From contig CAYJPN010000016.1 of assembly GCA_964372115.1 (NCBI GenBank), positions 1 to 64,000 on the forward strand: a stretch of 64,000 bases of DNA. Direction: 5' to 3'. Position numbers and translations under genes: made by a program. The stretch is from CG2-30-36-16 sp964372115 (lineage in GTDB: Bacteria > Bacteroidota > Ignavibacteria > Ignavibacteriales > Ignavibacteriaceae). Positions within the stretch are counted from its first letter, which is position 1; each line of letters opens with the position of its first letter. Shown one piece after another: positions 7,638 to 17,769 of this stretch. The notes beneath the pieces were generated by a model that worked only from the letters and a program-made list of their open reading frames with translations, was not told where the DNA came from and did no database searches.

Positions 7638-10412
7638 TTATTTAATTACTGCAAATCTTTCAATGTATTCCGCATCCCCGGTTTTTACAACATAAATGTA
7701 AACACCGGGCGCAATCTCGCGTCCGCTTTCTGAACGGAGATCCCATGTTTCGGTACCGTCGCTTGAACTGTGGTAAAGAGTTTTTACACGATCTGCATTT
7801 ACCGAAAATATGTGGATGGTACATTCAGACGGAAGATTTATAAACTGTATTTGTCTAAGCGGTTCGCGTCTTAATTCACCGAATTCAGGTTCATACAACG
7901 ATGATACTATATAAGGATTCGGCACAACACGAATAACATTCATATTGTTTTTTACAATCTGGTTATCAACAACGGCGCCATTCACCGTAAAACGATATCT
8001 GTCCTGGATGTTCGGTTCAATCGGCACAATAGTTTTTACGGAAAAAGCGTTGCCAGCTTTTGGTGGATTTGCGTTTGTAAATTTAACCTGCCCTTTTATA
8101 CCATTAAAGATGAACGAATCTAAATTATACAGCGAGTCCAATGATAAAACTAAAGTCATAGCAGAATCTTTTACAGACAAATTTACAAAACCGTCTCCTG
8201 CGTCATTTTTTCCGCTGCTTTCAACAGAAAAAATAAACAAACCTTTTTTTACATCGGTCTGGTTATCTACAGTAAATGTCAATTCAAAATTATCCGTCCC
8301 GCCTATTCTCGATATCGATTGAATAACTTCGGGCGGCTCAAGTGTAAAGATTATGCCATCCGGTGTAGACTGCGGTTTGTTGAGTATAAATGGACGATTT
8401 TCAACAAGTGTATCGGCGCCGTTTTTTATAATATAAACCGCGTAGTTTAACGAAAGGTAATCATCTTTTGCAGGAAGTGAATCAGCAATTGCCAGCGGAT
8501 CGGGGTTGTACATTTTAATTTCTATACCCGGTATAACCGAGCCATTACGTGAATAAACTATACCTGGATAAGCTCTCGGCAAATAAGTATTATCTTCCTT
8601 TAGAACATCACCGGTGTTTATATCCACAATATCAAATATCATAGGTGTTTTAAAGATGAACCCGTATTTATGAGGAAGTGTTTTTGTTGAATCAACAATT
8701 AGCGCGTAAACTTGTGTTGTTAATTTTCCCTTTTCGGTTTTAGGCACATAGTTAAATCCTATTTCATACTTGTTCCCTGCTATCTCACTATTATCTGCAG
8801 GTGTTACCACAAAATTATAATTTGATTTTCCATTGCCAATATTTTCAACTGTTCCGGCGGTTACCGGTGTTCTGCCCAGTGCAGAGGATGACGGTATCAT
8901 CGCTTTCACATTTTTTAAATCAGGACGTGTACCTTTCGCGCTTTCCAAACTTTCTAAATCAGGTCCGCCTCTATCGTAAGCGGTAATAGTGTACCAGTAT
9001 TCAAAACCGTTTACTACTTTATCATCGGTAAAGCTATATTGTAAACCACGGTCGAGACCGATGTCATTAATAACATCGTAGTCAGCAATCTGTTTCCAGG
9101 TAATTCCCTTATCATTACTTTTGTATAGTCTATATCCTTCAAAATCATATTCGCCCGTAAATTTATCCTTACTTGCTTCAGCAACATCATTCCAGTAAAG
9201 CGTAACTTTACCGTTGCCTCCGCCCGCATAAAGTGTTGGGGTTGCAGGCGGCTTGGCGACCTCAAAATTAAAATCGAGGATGCGATACGCTTCATTTAAT
9301 GAACGGTAAAGATCGGCTCTGTCATCGCCGGCAATTATTGCAGTATAAAAAGTTAATGTGTCACCGCGTTTTAAAGTATATGGTCCCGAGCTTAAATTGG
9401 CAACAAGATCAAGACCCGTAGCAGGTATAGTTGCCGGATCATCGTAATGAAGATTAGAGCTGCTGCCAAGATGGAAATAAGAGCCGCCGAATTGCGAATT
9501 GAACAACGCCGGGTCGGATGACATTATCCCATACTGAATAGTATCAATGTCACGGTCATCATAATAAAGATTATAATGCATATCGGTAATACCCGGTTGT
9601 ACGCCGTTTACTTCCGGTGTGCGGAGTAGAGCCACACCCATTTCACCGACTTTACCCCCCGCCCACTCGGCTGAATAGTTATCCGAATCATAATAATAAA
9701 CAAAGTTTTTATCTTTATCGAAACCGATTTTATCATCATCATATTCGGGTACGCCTCCGCTTATATTTCCGATATCAAGGTCGGTATACAAACTAAAATA
9801 TACTTTATTTAAATCTGATGCCCCATTGTTCGTCAAAATATATTTATAGAAAATAATATTCTGAGCAAACTTTACTCCAAAAGTATATCCAACCTGATTT
9901 ACTTGAATGCCAAGAACTTTGATTGTGTTATTACTATCGTTGTACGCGCAGTAGCTGTCCTGGTCGGAAACAATAATCGGGTTTCCTTCTTTATCTTTAA
10001 CACGCCAGCCGTATACCGGATGCCATGTTTCCGGGTTATCGCTAAACGCAATTTGCGCAAGGTCAGGGTTTTGATAACCGTAGGCGGCTTCCCATTCTTC
10101 GTTTGTTGTATAACGCCCTTGAACAACATTTCCAGGCACTCCGACTATTGGGTTGATGCGATAGATATAATGATTTCCGCTGTTGATTGGAAACTCACCT
10201 GAAGGACCTTGTGTAATGCGGCGCGGATAAAGTTTCCCCCGATTTTCGAAAAACAAACCAATATTGCTCGCGTTATGTGTACCGCCTGCTCTATCGCTTA
10301 TTCTTGATGTCTTATCGATAGTATTGTTTTCTTCTTTCCCATCTCTTCCTACCTGTGCAAAAGAAAAAGAGACAAAAAGGAGAAGAAGAACCGCAGAAAG
10401 AATTTTTTTCAT
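7638..10412 (-). CDS. Large secreted fibronectin-type protein with T9SS-like C-terminus
   Basis: A 924-residue surface protein of unknown activity. A signal peptide (MKKILSAVLLLLFVSFSFAQ) leads a 360-residue beta-rich N-terminal region with many Asp, Tyr and Gly turns. A fibronectin type III-like domain follows (about 385-490, with GKVTLYWNDVAE and FEGYRLYKS). Several more beta modules follow, then a C-terminal VVPNPY...IHIFSVNADRVKTL...APGVYIYVVKT domain of the T9SS sorting kind. It lies between the TonB-dependent receptor and the PorV-like gene with short gaps, probably in the same transcript. Related proteins usually sit beside such receptors in Ignavibacteria; I infer a surface binding role. 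Confidence 0.82.
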   Translation of the reverse strand: MKKILSAVLLLLFVSFSFAQVGRDGKEENNTIDKTSRISDRAGGTHNASNIGLFFENRGKLYPRRITQGPSGEFPINSGNHYIYRINPIVGVPGNVVQGRYTTNEEWEAAYGYQNPDLAQIAFSDNPETWHPVYGWRVKDKEGNPIIVSDQDSYCAYNDSNNTIKVLGIQVNQVGYTFGVKFAQNIIFYKYILTNNGASDLNKVYFSLYTDLDIGNISGGVPEYDDDKIGFDKDKNFVYYYDSDNYSAEWAGGKVGEMGVALLRTPEVNGVQPGITDMHYNLYYDDRDIDTIQYGIMSSDPALFNSQFGGSYFHLGSSSNLHYDDPATIPATGLDLVANLSSGPYTLKRGDTLTFYTAIIAGDDRADLYRSLNEAYRILDFNFEVAKPPATPTLYAGGGNGKVTLYWNDVAEASKDKFTGEYDFEGYRLYKSNDKGITWKQIADYDVINDIGLDRGLQYSFTDDKVVNGFEYWYTITAYDRGGPDLESLESAKGTRPDLKNVKAMIPSSSALGRTPVTAGTVENIGNGKSNYNFVVTPADNSEIAGNKYEIGFNYVPKTEKGKLTTQVYALIVDSTKTLPHKYGFIFKTPMIFDIVDINTGDVLKEDNTYLPRAYPGIVYSRNGSVIPGIEIKMYNPDPLAIADSLPAKDDYLSLNYAVYIIKNGADTLVENRPFILNKPQSTPDGIIFTLEPPEVIQSISRIGGTDNFELTFTVDNQTDVKKGLFIFSVESSGKNDAGDGFVNLSVKDSAMTLVLSLDSLYNLDSFIFNGIKGQVKFTNANPPKAGNAFSVKTIVPIEPNIQDRYRFTVNGAVVDNQIVKNNMNVIRVVPNPYIVSSLYEPEFGELRREPLRQIQFINLPSECTIHIFSVNADRVKTLYHSSSDGTETWDLRSESGREIAPGVYIYVVKTGDAEYIERFAVIK

Positions 10413-10436
10413 ATTCGTTCCAAAATCTTTTTGTTT

Positions 10437-12890
10437 TTAAAATTTTATTGAAGCGCCGAGACGAATACTACGCGGCGGTCCAAAGTTAGAAGGGTCGCGC
10501 ATATATTCCGTTGATAAATTTCCTTCGAAAGTGAAATCGGGCTCGCCTGTATCGCCATATACATATAATATGTTTCGATGATCTGTTACATTTAATATTT
10601 CCGCAAATATTCTAAGCTTAAGCGCCCCGGTTAATTTAACTTCTTTACCAATTAACAAATCTATATTATATGAACCAGGCTGGCGAAGCGAGTTACGTTC
10701 GACAAAACCAATATCTCTACCGCCCGGCGTGTAAGGATAACCGGATGCGGCTTTAACTATTATGCTTACATCCATATCGCCGAAAATGTTATTACCAAAA
10801 ACTTGAGGTCCTTCGTCCTTCGGTATGGTAAAAGTTCCTATAGCGTTAAATACATGTGTCTTATCAAAACTTAAGTAATACAATTGTGTTGATTCCTGTG
10901 TGCCGGGGTATTGTTCGGTTTCAGAGGAAGCACTCCCCTTTGCTACCGAATATGTGTATGTAATTCCGCCTGAAAAATATTTGTCGGGGCGAACATCAAG
11001 ATTAACTTCAAACCCTTTCATGTTTGCGTAATCTTCATTTACATAAACAGTGTAGCCTGTGTACCTGCCTTCAACAAACGGAAAAAAATATCTCGTACCA
11101 ATTAATCCTGTTACATCTTTATAATAAGCGGTAACATTCATCGCAATTCTATCTGTAAATTGATGTGCAATTCCAACTTCATACGCAATGGTGCGCTGAG
11201 CGTCAAGATTTGCCTGCCCGAACAACGGTTCGCGAACATTTAAATCATACTGTTGATTTTCAAAAAGAAATTGGAATTCCGGGTTTTGGAAAAAATGTCC
11301 GTACGCAAAATGAAGTTTTGTTTTATCGCTTATTGGATGTGCAATACCGATACGCGGTGAAAACTGCGTTCTTGGTTTAACAGTTATTAGCGAACCCTCG
11401 ACTAACGGATTTTCGCGGAAAGTTACGTTTGCATTCAAATAATCGAAACGCATACCGAGATTTATTATGAGATAGGGGAATTCAATTTTATCCTGAACGT
11501 AAGCCGCAGTTTCAAAAGGCTGTGAATCGTAATTGTTTATATAAGGATTATCACGCTTAGGGTCATAAATACTGTAAAGTTTTATGTAATGCTGTTTAAA
11601 TGCGCCGCCGAATTTAACTTCATTAAATTCATTTATCTGCCACACCGCATCAGCTTTAACATCTGCTGTTACGGTTCGGCTGTCGGTAAGCGAAGGTGGA
11701 TCGGCAAGCTTTAGAAACTCAAAACCTGTCCCGATATCATCAAAGTATACCCATTGATTGGTTGATAAGTAATCCGCAGTATCTTTATCAATTCCGTTGT
11801 AGTAACCCTGATTAAAATAAGAAAACCTTACATCGTAAAAGAAGTTGTTGGCAACTGTATGTGTAAAACTCAGTGAACTCTGCCAGCTATCTGTTTTACT
11901 TCTTGAATACTGTTCGGGTATAAATTTGTAATCGTGAGAGTAATTTTGATGTTTATTTCGGCTACCCCTGTTTGAGAGGGAGACTTTTATCTTGGGAATA
12001 AGCGTGGTTGTTAGTTTTGTAAAAAATGTCCAATCCTTATTGTAACCGAACGGGAGATAACTTCCTTCTTTGTTTTGTTCACCGGAGAGGAAAAACTTTA
12101 CTCCCGAAATAATTGGTCCGCCAAGGCTTGCAATTAAACGTGTTTCGTGAAGATCGGTATAACGTTTTATTCCGAATTCACTGGTTCGTACTTCTACTTT
12201 ACCGCTGTATTCGTCACCGCCATCGCGCGTAACAATATTAACAACGCCACTAAGTGCGTTGCCGTATTCGGCATTAAACGTACCGCTGAGCAAACTCATT
12301 TCTTGTATCGCATCATTGTTGATTTGTGTGGCAAGCCCGCCAAGCAGCGGATCCTGGACATACATACCATCAACCATATAAGCAACTTCGTTTGATCTAC
12401 CACCTCTTATGTGAAGATTGGAACCGCTTCCAACCACACCAGCTTGAAGTGATAACATTTCAGTAAAAGTAGAAACAGGCAGCGCTTCAATTTGCTCGCG
12501 GCTTATTACAGAAATGCTGCTTGTTAAATCTTTTTGTATTAGCGGTGTTTTCGCCGTAACTATAACTTCACCAACCGTAATTGTGGCGGGTTTTAGCGGC
12601 GCATTAAGTTCCGTTGTTTGATCGACAACTATTTTTACATCCTCGAACAAATTGGTTTCATAACTTAAGTAGCTGATTTTTATTTTATATGTGCCAGGCG
12701 GAATGTTTAAAATAACATATCGTCCGTCAAGACCGGTAGCTGCACCGAGTCCCGACCCCTCAATTAAAATATTAGCCCCGATTAGAGGATCGCCGTTATT
12801 GGCATCGGTTATTTTACCGGTAAGTTTACCGGTAGTACCTCCGAATAAAAATGTTGAGAATAAAATTGCCAGAACCAAGAGTTTTTTCAT
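10437..12890 (-). CDS. TonB-dependent receptor with carboxypeptidase-regulatory-like domain
   Basis: An 817-residue outer-membrane importer. After the signal peptide comes a carboxypeptidase D regulatory-like beta domain (about 22-105: GKLTGKITDANNGDPLIGAN...GLDGRYVILNIPPGTY). The plug domain follows (about 115-225: EALPVSTFTEML...LHIRGGRSNEVAYMVDGMYV), then a long beta-barrel to the terminal RSIRLGASIKF. Such receptors bring in large ligands with energy from TonB-ExbBD. The ligand cannot be read from sequence. The neighbouring peptidases suggest oligopeptides or cyanophycin-derived material. Confidence 0.92.
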   Translation of the reverse strand: MKKLLVLAILFSTFLFGGTTGKLTGKITDANNGDPLIGANILIEGSGLGAATGLDGRYVILNIPPGTYKIKISYLSYETNLFEDVKIVVDQTTELNAPLKPATITVGEVIVTAKTPLIQKDLTSSISVISREQIEALPVSTFTEMLSLQAGVVGSGSNLHIRGGRSNEVAYMVDGMYVQDPLLGGLATQINNDAIQEMSLLSGTFNAEYGNALSGVVNIVTRDGGDEYSGKVEVRTSEFGIKRYTDLHETRLIASLGGPIISGVKFFLSGEQNKEGSYLPFGYNKDWTFFTKLTTTLIPKIKVSLSNRGSRNKHQNYSHDYKFIPEQYSRSKTDSWQSSLSFTHTVANNFFYDVRFSYFNQGYYNGIDKDTADYLSTNQWVYFDDIGTGFEFLKLADPPSLTDSRTVTADVKADAVWQINEFNEVKFGGAFKQHYIKLYSIYDPKRDNPYINNYDSQPFETAAYVQDKIEFPYLIINLGMRFDYLNANVTFRENPLVEGSLITVKPRTQFSPRIGIAHPISDKTKLHFAYGHFFQNPEFQFLFENQQYDLNVREPLFGQANLDAQRTIAYEVGIAHQFTDRIAMNVTAYYKDVTGLIGTRYFFPFVEGRYTGYTVYVNEDYANMKGFEVNLDVRPDKYFSGGITYTYSVAKGSASSETEQYPGTQESTQLYYLSFDKTHVFNAIGTFTIPKDEGPQVFGNNIFGDMDVSIIVKAASGYPYTPGGRDIGFVERNSLRQPGSYNIDLLIGKEVKLTGALKLRIFAEILNVTDHRNILYVYGDTGEPDFTFEGNLSTEYMRDPSNFGPPRSIRLGASIKF

Positions 12891-12917
12891 CTCTGCTCCG
12901 AATAAAATTTTTTTGAA

Positions 12918-13775
12918 TTATAAAATTACTAACCGCTGGTCTTCCATTATTTCACCGGTTTCTTCGAGTATTTTTTTTGCTTTGTCTTTGTTTTTATACG
13001 CGCATGCTGTCGCTATTGCGTTTATCAAAACGGAAATGGCGGCGAAAGAATTTGTGAATAACATATTTTCGCTTTTAACTATTAAGTTAAAGTTGCTATA
13101 AAATGTAATAGGCGAAGCGTCTTTATTTGTTATACTAATTACTTTAATCCCCCGCTCGTGAGCATATTTTGCTGCGTCCACAGTTTCTTTGGAATAGGGG
13201 GGAAATGAAAAGGTAATTATCAAATCTGCTTTATTGAGAAACAAAATTTGTTCGTGAAAAAGTGTGTGCGAATGTTTAAGCACTGTTGAATCGACAGCGA
13301 CCTGTGTAAGCTGATAAGCAAGAATTTCTGCGAGCAAGTAAGAGATACCGAGCCCGGCAGTATACACTCTTTTTGATTTCAAAATAAGATTCACCGCGCT
13401 GTTAAAATTTTCACGATCTATAATTGAAAGAGTATCGTTAATATTTTTAATATCTAAATTTGCTACGGTTGTGAGTAAATCATCTTTCAGTTTTTTGCTT
13501 TCGAGAAGCGGGAATATATCTTTGTTATTTAGTTGATATTTTAATACTCCCGCAATAGCATCGCGTAACTGGCTGTAACCGCTAAAACCTACCCTCTGAG
13601 AAAATCTGACTATTGAAGCAACACTTGCTCCGGTTGCTTTTGAAACTTCATGAACATTCTGAAAAGAAATGTCATCAAAATTATTTATAAAATAGTCAGC
13701 AATCTTCCGCTGGTTTTTTGGTAATACCTGGTACGATTGCTCAATTTTTTCTTTTATTTCTTTATACCTTGCCAT
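12918..13775 (-). CDS. MurR/RpiR-family transcriptional regulator
   Basis: A 285-residue regulator. Residues 1-77 are an RpiR-type helix-turn-helix (ATGASVASIVRFSQRVGFSGY), and residues 120-265 are a SIS domain that normally binds a phosphosugar or related small effector (RVYTAGLGISYLLAE, LIITFSFPPYSKET, VISITNKDASPI). It lies inside the minus-strand peptide-use cluster, but a terminator hairpin at 13793-13827 separates it from the genes upstream, so it may be expressed on its own. The best candidate target is the palindrome at 19746-19767 before the cluster's first gene; its TGTAAT/ATTACA half-sites resemble those of HexR, another RpiR-family protein. Confidence 0.88.
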   Translation of the reverse strand: MARYKEIKEKIEQSYQVLPKNQRKIADYFINNFDDISFQNVHEVSKATGASVASIVRFSQRVGFSGYSQLRDAIAGVLKYQLNNKDIFPLLESKKLKDDLLTTVANLDIKNINDTLSIIDRENFNSAVNLILKSKRVYTAGLGISYLLAEILAYQLTQVAVDSTVLKHSHTLFHEQILFLNKADLIITFSFPPYSKETVDAAKYAHERGIKVISITNKDASPITFYSNFNLIVKSENMLFTNSFAAISVLINAIATACAYKNKDKAKKILEETGEIMEDQRLVIL

Positions 13776-13792
13776 AATTTTTTCAGTTAAAT

Positions 13793-13827
13793 GAAAATAA
13801 AAGCTGCCGCCAATACAACGGCAGCCT
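13793..13827 (-). terminator. Rho-independent terminator after the T9SS gene
   Basis: On the minus strand, GGCTGCCG pairs with CGGCAGC across a short loop and is followed by TTTTATTTT. It lies 11 bases beyond the stop of the 13838-15208 gene and just before the rpiR-type gene. Confidence 0.7.
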
Positions 13828-13837
13828 TATCTTTAGA

Positions 13838-15208
13838 TTATTTGAGCAGCATCATTTTTTTCGACTGTGTTTTATTTCCGGCTGTTAATGTATAGAAATA
13901 TAAACCACTCGCTAAGTTATGAGAGTCAAAGTTAATTTTATGAATACCTGCTTCCATCAAGCCATTTGCAAGGGAAGCAACTTCTTCGCCCATCGTGTTA
14001 AAAACTTTTATGCTTACAGTTTCCTTTTGCGGAAGCGAAAATGAAATTGTAGTTGACGGATTAAATGGATTGGGATAATTTTGTTCGAGCGCCACTGCGT
14101 AAGGAGCAAGTTCAACTTCAACTGCATCGAAATATGTAAATGCGCCGTTAAAATCTATCTGCTTTAACCTGTATTGCAGTTTTATACCTGGCTGGGAAAA
14201 TGATTCATCAACAAAACTATATTTTGTCGGTTCGGTTGAAGAACCTGCGCCTTTTTTAAATCCGGCAACTGTCCAGTTATCTTCACCAACAACACGTCTT
14301 TCAACTTCAAAGCCATAGTTGTTTATTTCAGTTGCAGTTTCCCACTTCAGTTCAATTTTATTATTTAATGAAATGGCTGTGAATGATGAAAGTTCTACAG
14401 GAACCATTGTATTATATTTTGCTAATGCCAGGCTCATATTCGCTTTCATTTCTGTTTCGTTTGCCCCGACGGCAACAGCCACGTAAAAATCATACCCGAT
14501 ATTTGGCTGAAGCATTTGAGGATCTTGCGCAATAAATATAACTGAACCGTCAACGCCTGCTGTAAACTGCGGATCGAACCCGATATTTTTTAGCCACAAA
14601 TAATAAGCTGAGTCTGTTCCATAACCATCGAACCAATCAATTACCTTCATCGATTTTATATTTGCCGACAGTATTTTATATCCAACCCACTCAATTTTAT
14701 GGGCTGCAACTATCTGCTGATCTGAGATATAATTAACAACTTCAGCGCCGTAGGTTCCATCAACTTGAGGAATAATTTCCATACCGATGGTTGCATTAAA
14801 AGCCGCGGCTTCGCGGTTCATTATTTGAAATTTTGATATTGCGTAACCGCCGCCGTTCCAGCCGTATACATTATGGTTTACTAAGATATTCGGCGGGAGG
14901 TTCGAATAAGTGTTATCATAGGAACAACTAATTTCATAATCGCTTAATGCAGGCGCTGGTACATTAGCTGCCGGAGTAACACCTTCCGCATCCTCATTAT
15001 AATCGAACACAGCGTTTGCTGCTTTTGCAACAAGAATCGATGAGCGGTCAATTTGTCTTGTTGCATTTGTCGGGGCGCCGATTCTAAGCCGACCATAATT
15101 ATTAACGTTTACGCCAATGGTTCCTGTTTCGAAACTTTGTGCGCAAATATCACCGGCAGATAACAACATAAGAAGAGCCGGCATAAAAAGTTTATAAAGA
15201 GACTTCAT
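13838..15208 (-). CDS. T9SS type A sorting domain protein (paralogue 1)
   Basis: A 456-residue secreted protein. It has a signal peptide (ending SAGDICAQ), an N-terminal domain of about 230 residues shared with the next gene (TRQIDRSSI, GWNGGGYAISKFQI, ATIGMEIIPQVDG), and an extra middle domain found only here (about 265-365: VPVELSSFTA..NKIELKWETATEINNYGFEVERR). That middle domain is a fibronectin-like module common in T9SS cargo. The C-terminus is a sorting domain with NYPNPFNPSTTISFSLPQ and a final KMMLLK. The function of the N-terminal domain is unknown. It is part of a tandem duplicate pair. Confidence 0.88.
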   Translation of the reverse strand: MKSLYKLFMPALLMLLSAGDICAQSFETGTIGVNVNNYGRLRIGAPTNATRQIDRSSILVAKAANAVFDYNEDAEGVTPAANVPAPALSDYEISCSYDNTYSNLPPNILVNHNVYGWNGGGYAISKFQIMNREAAAFNATIGMEIIPQVDGTYGAEVVNYISDQQIVAAHKIEWVGYKILSANIKSMKVIDWFDGYGTDSAYYLWLKNIGFDPQFTAGVDGSVIFIAQDPQMLQPNIGYDFYVAVAVGANETEMKANMSLALAKYNTMVPVELSSFTAISLNNKIELKWETATEINNYGFEVERRVVGEDNWTVAGFKKGAGSSTEPTKYSFVDESFSQPGIKLQYRLKQIDFNGAFTYFDAVEVELAPYAVALEQNYPNPFNPSTTISFSLPQKETVSIKVFNTMGEEVASLANGLMEAGIHKINFDSHNLASGLYFYTLTAGNKTQSKKMMLLK

Positions 15209-15227
15209 AATTGCACCTTTGTTTTTA

Positions 15228-16343
15228 TTATTTAATAAGTATCATCTTCATCGATTGTGAATATTGTCCGGCATTTAAGTTATAAACATAAACGCCGCTT
15301 GTTAGGTTTTGTGCTTCGAAATTAACGCTATGAAGCCCGGCTTCAATTGTATTATTAATTAACGACGCCACTTTTTGCCCGAGCATATTATAAACATTAA
15401 GTGTTACAAACTCTCTTTGCGGCAATGCAAAAGAAATATTCGTGGATGGGTTAAATGGGTTCGGATAATTTTGCTGCAGCAAAAAATCATTTACAACCTT
15501 CTGATTATCCAATTTTACATCTGTTAAAGTTGCATATTTTTCTTCTGCCAGCGTCATATTTGCAATCATTCCGGCTTCATCTGCGCCGATGGCGATGCCA
15601 ACATAAAGCTCAGTGGAATCTCCCGGGGCGAGATTAACTTCATTTTGAGAAAAGAATATAACGGCTCCATCTCCACCAGAATCAAATAATGTATCTATGC
15701 TTCCAGCGGTCATCCAACCGTAAAGATCGGTATCAACAGTATCATAACCCTCATACCAGTCAATCGGTTTTAAAGTTGTTATATTATTCGAAAGTAATTT
15801 GTACCCCGTGAAAGTCGAAGCCGGCTGGCGATATATCGAAATTATTTTTTCGCTTGGCAACCACGACATACTTTCAAGTCCGTAACTTCCATCTACCTGA
15901 GGAATAATTTCCATGCCGATAGTAGAATTGAATGCCGCTGTTTCCCTGCTGATAACGGTTAATTTTACAACCGAAAACCCGCCTGCATTCCAACCCATTA
16001 TTGCGTTTTTAACATGTACATCCGGCGGAAGTGATGACCATGCATTATTGAAACTACCCCATATTTCAAAATCACTGAACTGAGGGTTTGCAACATTTCT
16101 AACCGTGTCTTCATTTTCTGCATCTGCATTGTAACTGTATACTTCCGTTGGTGATTTGGTAACAATAATAGAAGAACGATCAATTTGTCGGGTTGATAAA
16201 GTTGGAGCGAACACCCTAACTCTGCCATACTGGCTCATTGACATTCCAATTTCACCATTCTCAAATTCTTGAGCGCGCAGTTCAATCTGAAGAAACAACA
16301 TGATTGATAAAAGCATCATCATTTTGTAAAGAACTTTTCTCAT
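15228..16343 (-). CDS. T9SS type A sorting domain protein (paralogue 2)
   Basis: A 371-residue secreted protein, tandem paralogue of the gene at 13838. It shares the signal peptide plan, the N-terminal domain (GEIGMSMSQYGRVRV, TRQIDRSSIIV, GWNAGGFSVVKL, STIGMEIIPQVDG) and the C-terminal sorting domain (NYPNPFNPSTNISFALPQ), but lacks the middle fibronectin-like module. It follows the carrier gene by 25 bp on the same strand and is probably co-transcribed with the peptidases. A TAAGGAGGT sequence precedes its ATG. I infer that both paralogues are surface-exposed and work with the peptide-use genes; their ligand is unknown. Confidence 0.88.
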   Translation of the reverse strand: MRKVLYKMMMLLSIMLFLQIELRAQEFENGEIGMSMSQYGRVRVFAPTLSTRQIDRSSIIVTKSPTEVYSYNADAENEDTVRNVANPQFSDFEIWGSFNNAWSSLPPDVHVKNAIMGWNAGGFSVVKLTVISRETAAFNSTIGMEIIPQVDGSYGLESMSWLPSEKIISIYRQPASTFTGYKLLSNNITTLKPIDWYEGYDTVDTDLYGWMTAGSIDTLFDSGGDGAVIFFSQNEVNLAPGDSTELYVGIAIGADEAGMIANMTLAEEKYATLTDVKLDNQKVVNDFLLQQNYPNPFNPSTNISFALPQREFVTLNVYNMLGQKVASLINNTIEAGLHSVNFEAQNLTSGVYVYNLNAGQYSQSMKMILIK

Positions 16344-16368
16344 AGAACCTCCTTAAATTAAATGAATT

Positions 16369-17769
16369 TTACTGCCAGCCCATTAAATAGGGTGGTATTA
16401 ATAAAAGTAAACCCAAAATAAAAAAGATTACTTCAAGGGGAAGAATCCACCGTGCCCATTTTTCCCATGGTACATCCGCAATGGCTAAAACACCCATAGT
16501 AACGGCTGAAGTCGGAATGATCATATTGCTGAAACCATCTCCGAATTGAAAAGCAAGTACAGCGGTTTGGCGTGTAACGCCAACCAAATCTGCCAGCGGC
16601 GCCATTATCGGCATTGTTAAAACAGCTTGCCCGCTGCCGGAAGGAACAAAAAAGTTTAATATTGATTGTACAAAAAACATTGCCTGCGATGAAACAACAG
16701 GATGAAGAGCAGAAATAGGTGTAGATAAGTTATATAATATTGTATCAATTATTTTTCCATCGCGCGAAATAATTAAGATACCCCGCGCCAATGCAATTAC
16801 TAATGCTGTGGCAATTAAATCTTTCGCCCCCATAATAAACGAATCGGTTATTTCAGTTAATGAGAGTTTGCCGGCAATGCCGACCACTATACCTGTAACC
16901 AGGAACACTGCAGAAATTTCTTCGATATACCATTGAAACTCAAGAACGCCAACTACCAATACAACAAGTCCGAGAAGAAATAAATATAAAACGCGTTTAT
17001 GCATTTTAGATAAACCATCGTGGTCGTTTATATCATCTTGATTAATTTTTTTTCTGCGTTCAATATCTTTTTTGTAAGTAGGACTTATAGCAGGATTGGC
17101 TTTAACTTTTTTTGCGTAGTAAAGAATAAAAATAATTGTAACTAACGTAGTGCAAATCCATACAAAAAATCTGTACGACAAACCCGAAAAAAGTTGAAGC
17201 CCGGCAATATCCTGCGCAATACCAATTGTAAACGGATTTAGAAATGCACCTGCAAATCCGGCTCCAGCGCCAACGAACGGAATTGCTATACCGACAATTG
17301 AATCGTATCCTAACATAAGCGCCAGGGGAATAAAAACCAAAATAAAAGGAATAACCTCTTCACCCATACCGAATACAGCCCCGGCTAATGAAAACATAGT
17401 AATGAGTATCGGAATTAAAAACATTTGAAGCAACTTTGAATGTTTATGCGCTTTCACAATTCCGATAATTGCCGAGTTTACGGCATCAGTTTTTTGGAAA
17501 ACACCAAATGCCCCGCCAACAATTAACACAAACCCGATAATTAGTGCAGCATCCTGAAACCCGCGTATCGGGGCAGCAAGAACATCACCAATTGATTGCG
17601 GATTGCTTTGAACATAATTAAATGATCCCTCAACAACAACCTCCCTGCCATGAAGCACGGTACGTTTGAACTCGCCACTCGGAATAATCCAGGTTAGCGC
17701 AGCAGTAAGAACAAGAAGCGAACTGATCAGTACAAAAGTATTCGGCGATTTAAATTTTGATAATTTCAT
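16369..17769 (-). CDS. YfcC-family inner-membrane carrier
   Basis: A 466-residue polytopic membrane protein with roughly 12 hydrophobic segments and a cytoplasmic charged loop around residues 220-255. The N-terminus (PNTFVLISSLLVLTAALTWIIPSGEF) and the conserved PFVGAGAGFAGAFLNPFTIGIAQ, FFVPSGSGQAVLTMPIMAPL and QFGDGFSNMIIPTS segments are those of the YfcC/C4-dicarboxylate-carrier group, which also includes arginine and dipeptide exchangers. It overlaps the upstream cyanophycinase-like gene by 4 bp, so translation is probably coupled. Context suggests uptake of peptides or amino acids such as Arg or Asp; that is inference. Confidence 0.85.
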   Translation of the reverse strand: MKLSKFKSPNTFVLISSLLVLTAALTWIIPSGEFKRTVLHGREVVVEGSFNYVQSNPQSIGDVLAAPIRGFQDAALIIGFVLIVGGAFGVFQKTDAVNSAIIGIVKAHKHSKLLQMFLIPILITMFSLAGAVFGMGEEVIPFILVFIPLALMLGYDSIVGIAIPFVGAGAGFAGAFLNPFTIGIAQDIAGLQLFSGLSYRFFVWICTTLVTIIFILYYAKKVKANPAISPTYKKDIERRKKINQDDINDHDGLSKMHKRVLYLFLLGLVVLVVGVLEFQWYIEEISAVFLVTGIVVGIAGKLSLTEITDSFIMGAKDLIATALVIALARGILIISRDGKIIDTILYNLSTPISALHPVVSSQAMFFVQSILNFFVPSGSGQAVLTMPIMAPLADLVGVTRQTAVLAFQFGDGFSNMIIPTSAVTMGVLAIADVPWEKWARWILPLEVIFFILGLLLLIPPYLMGWQ

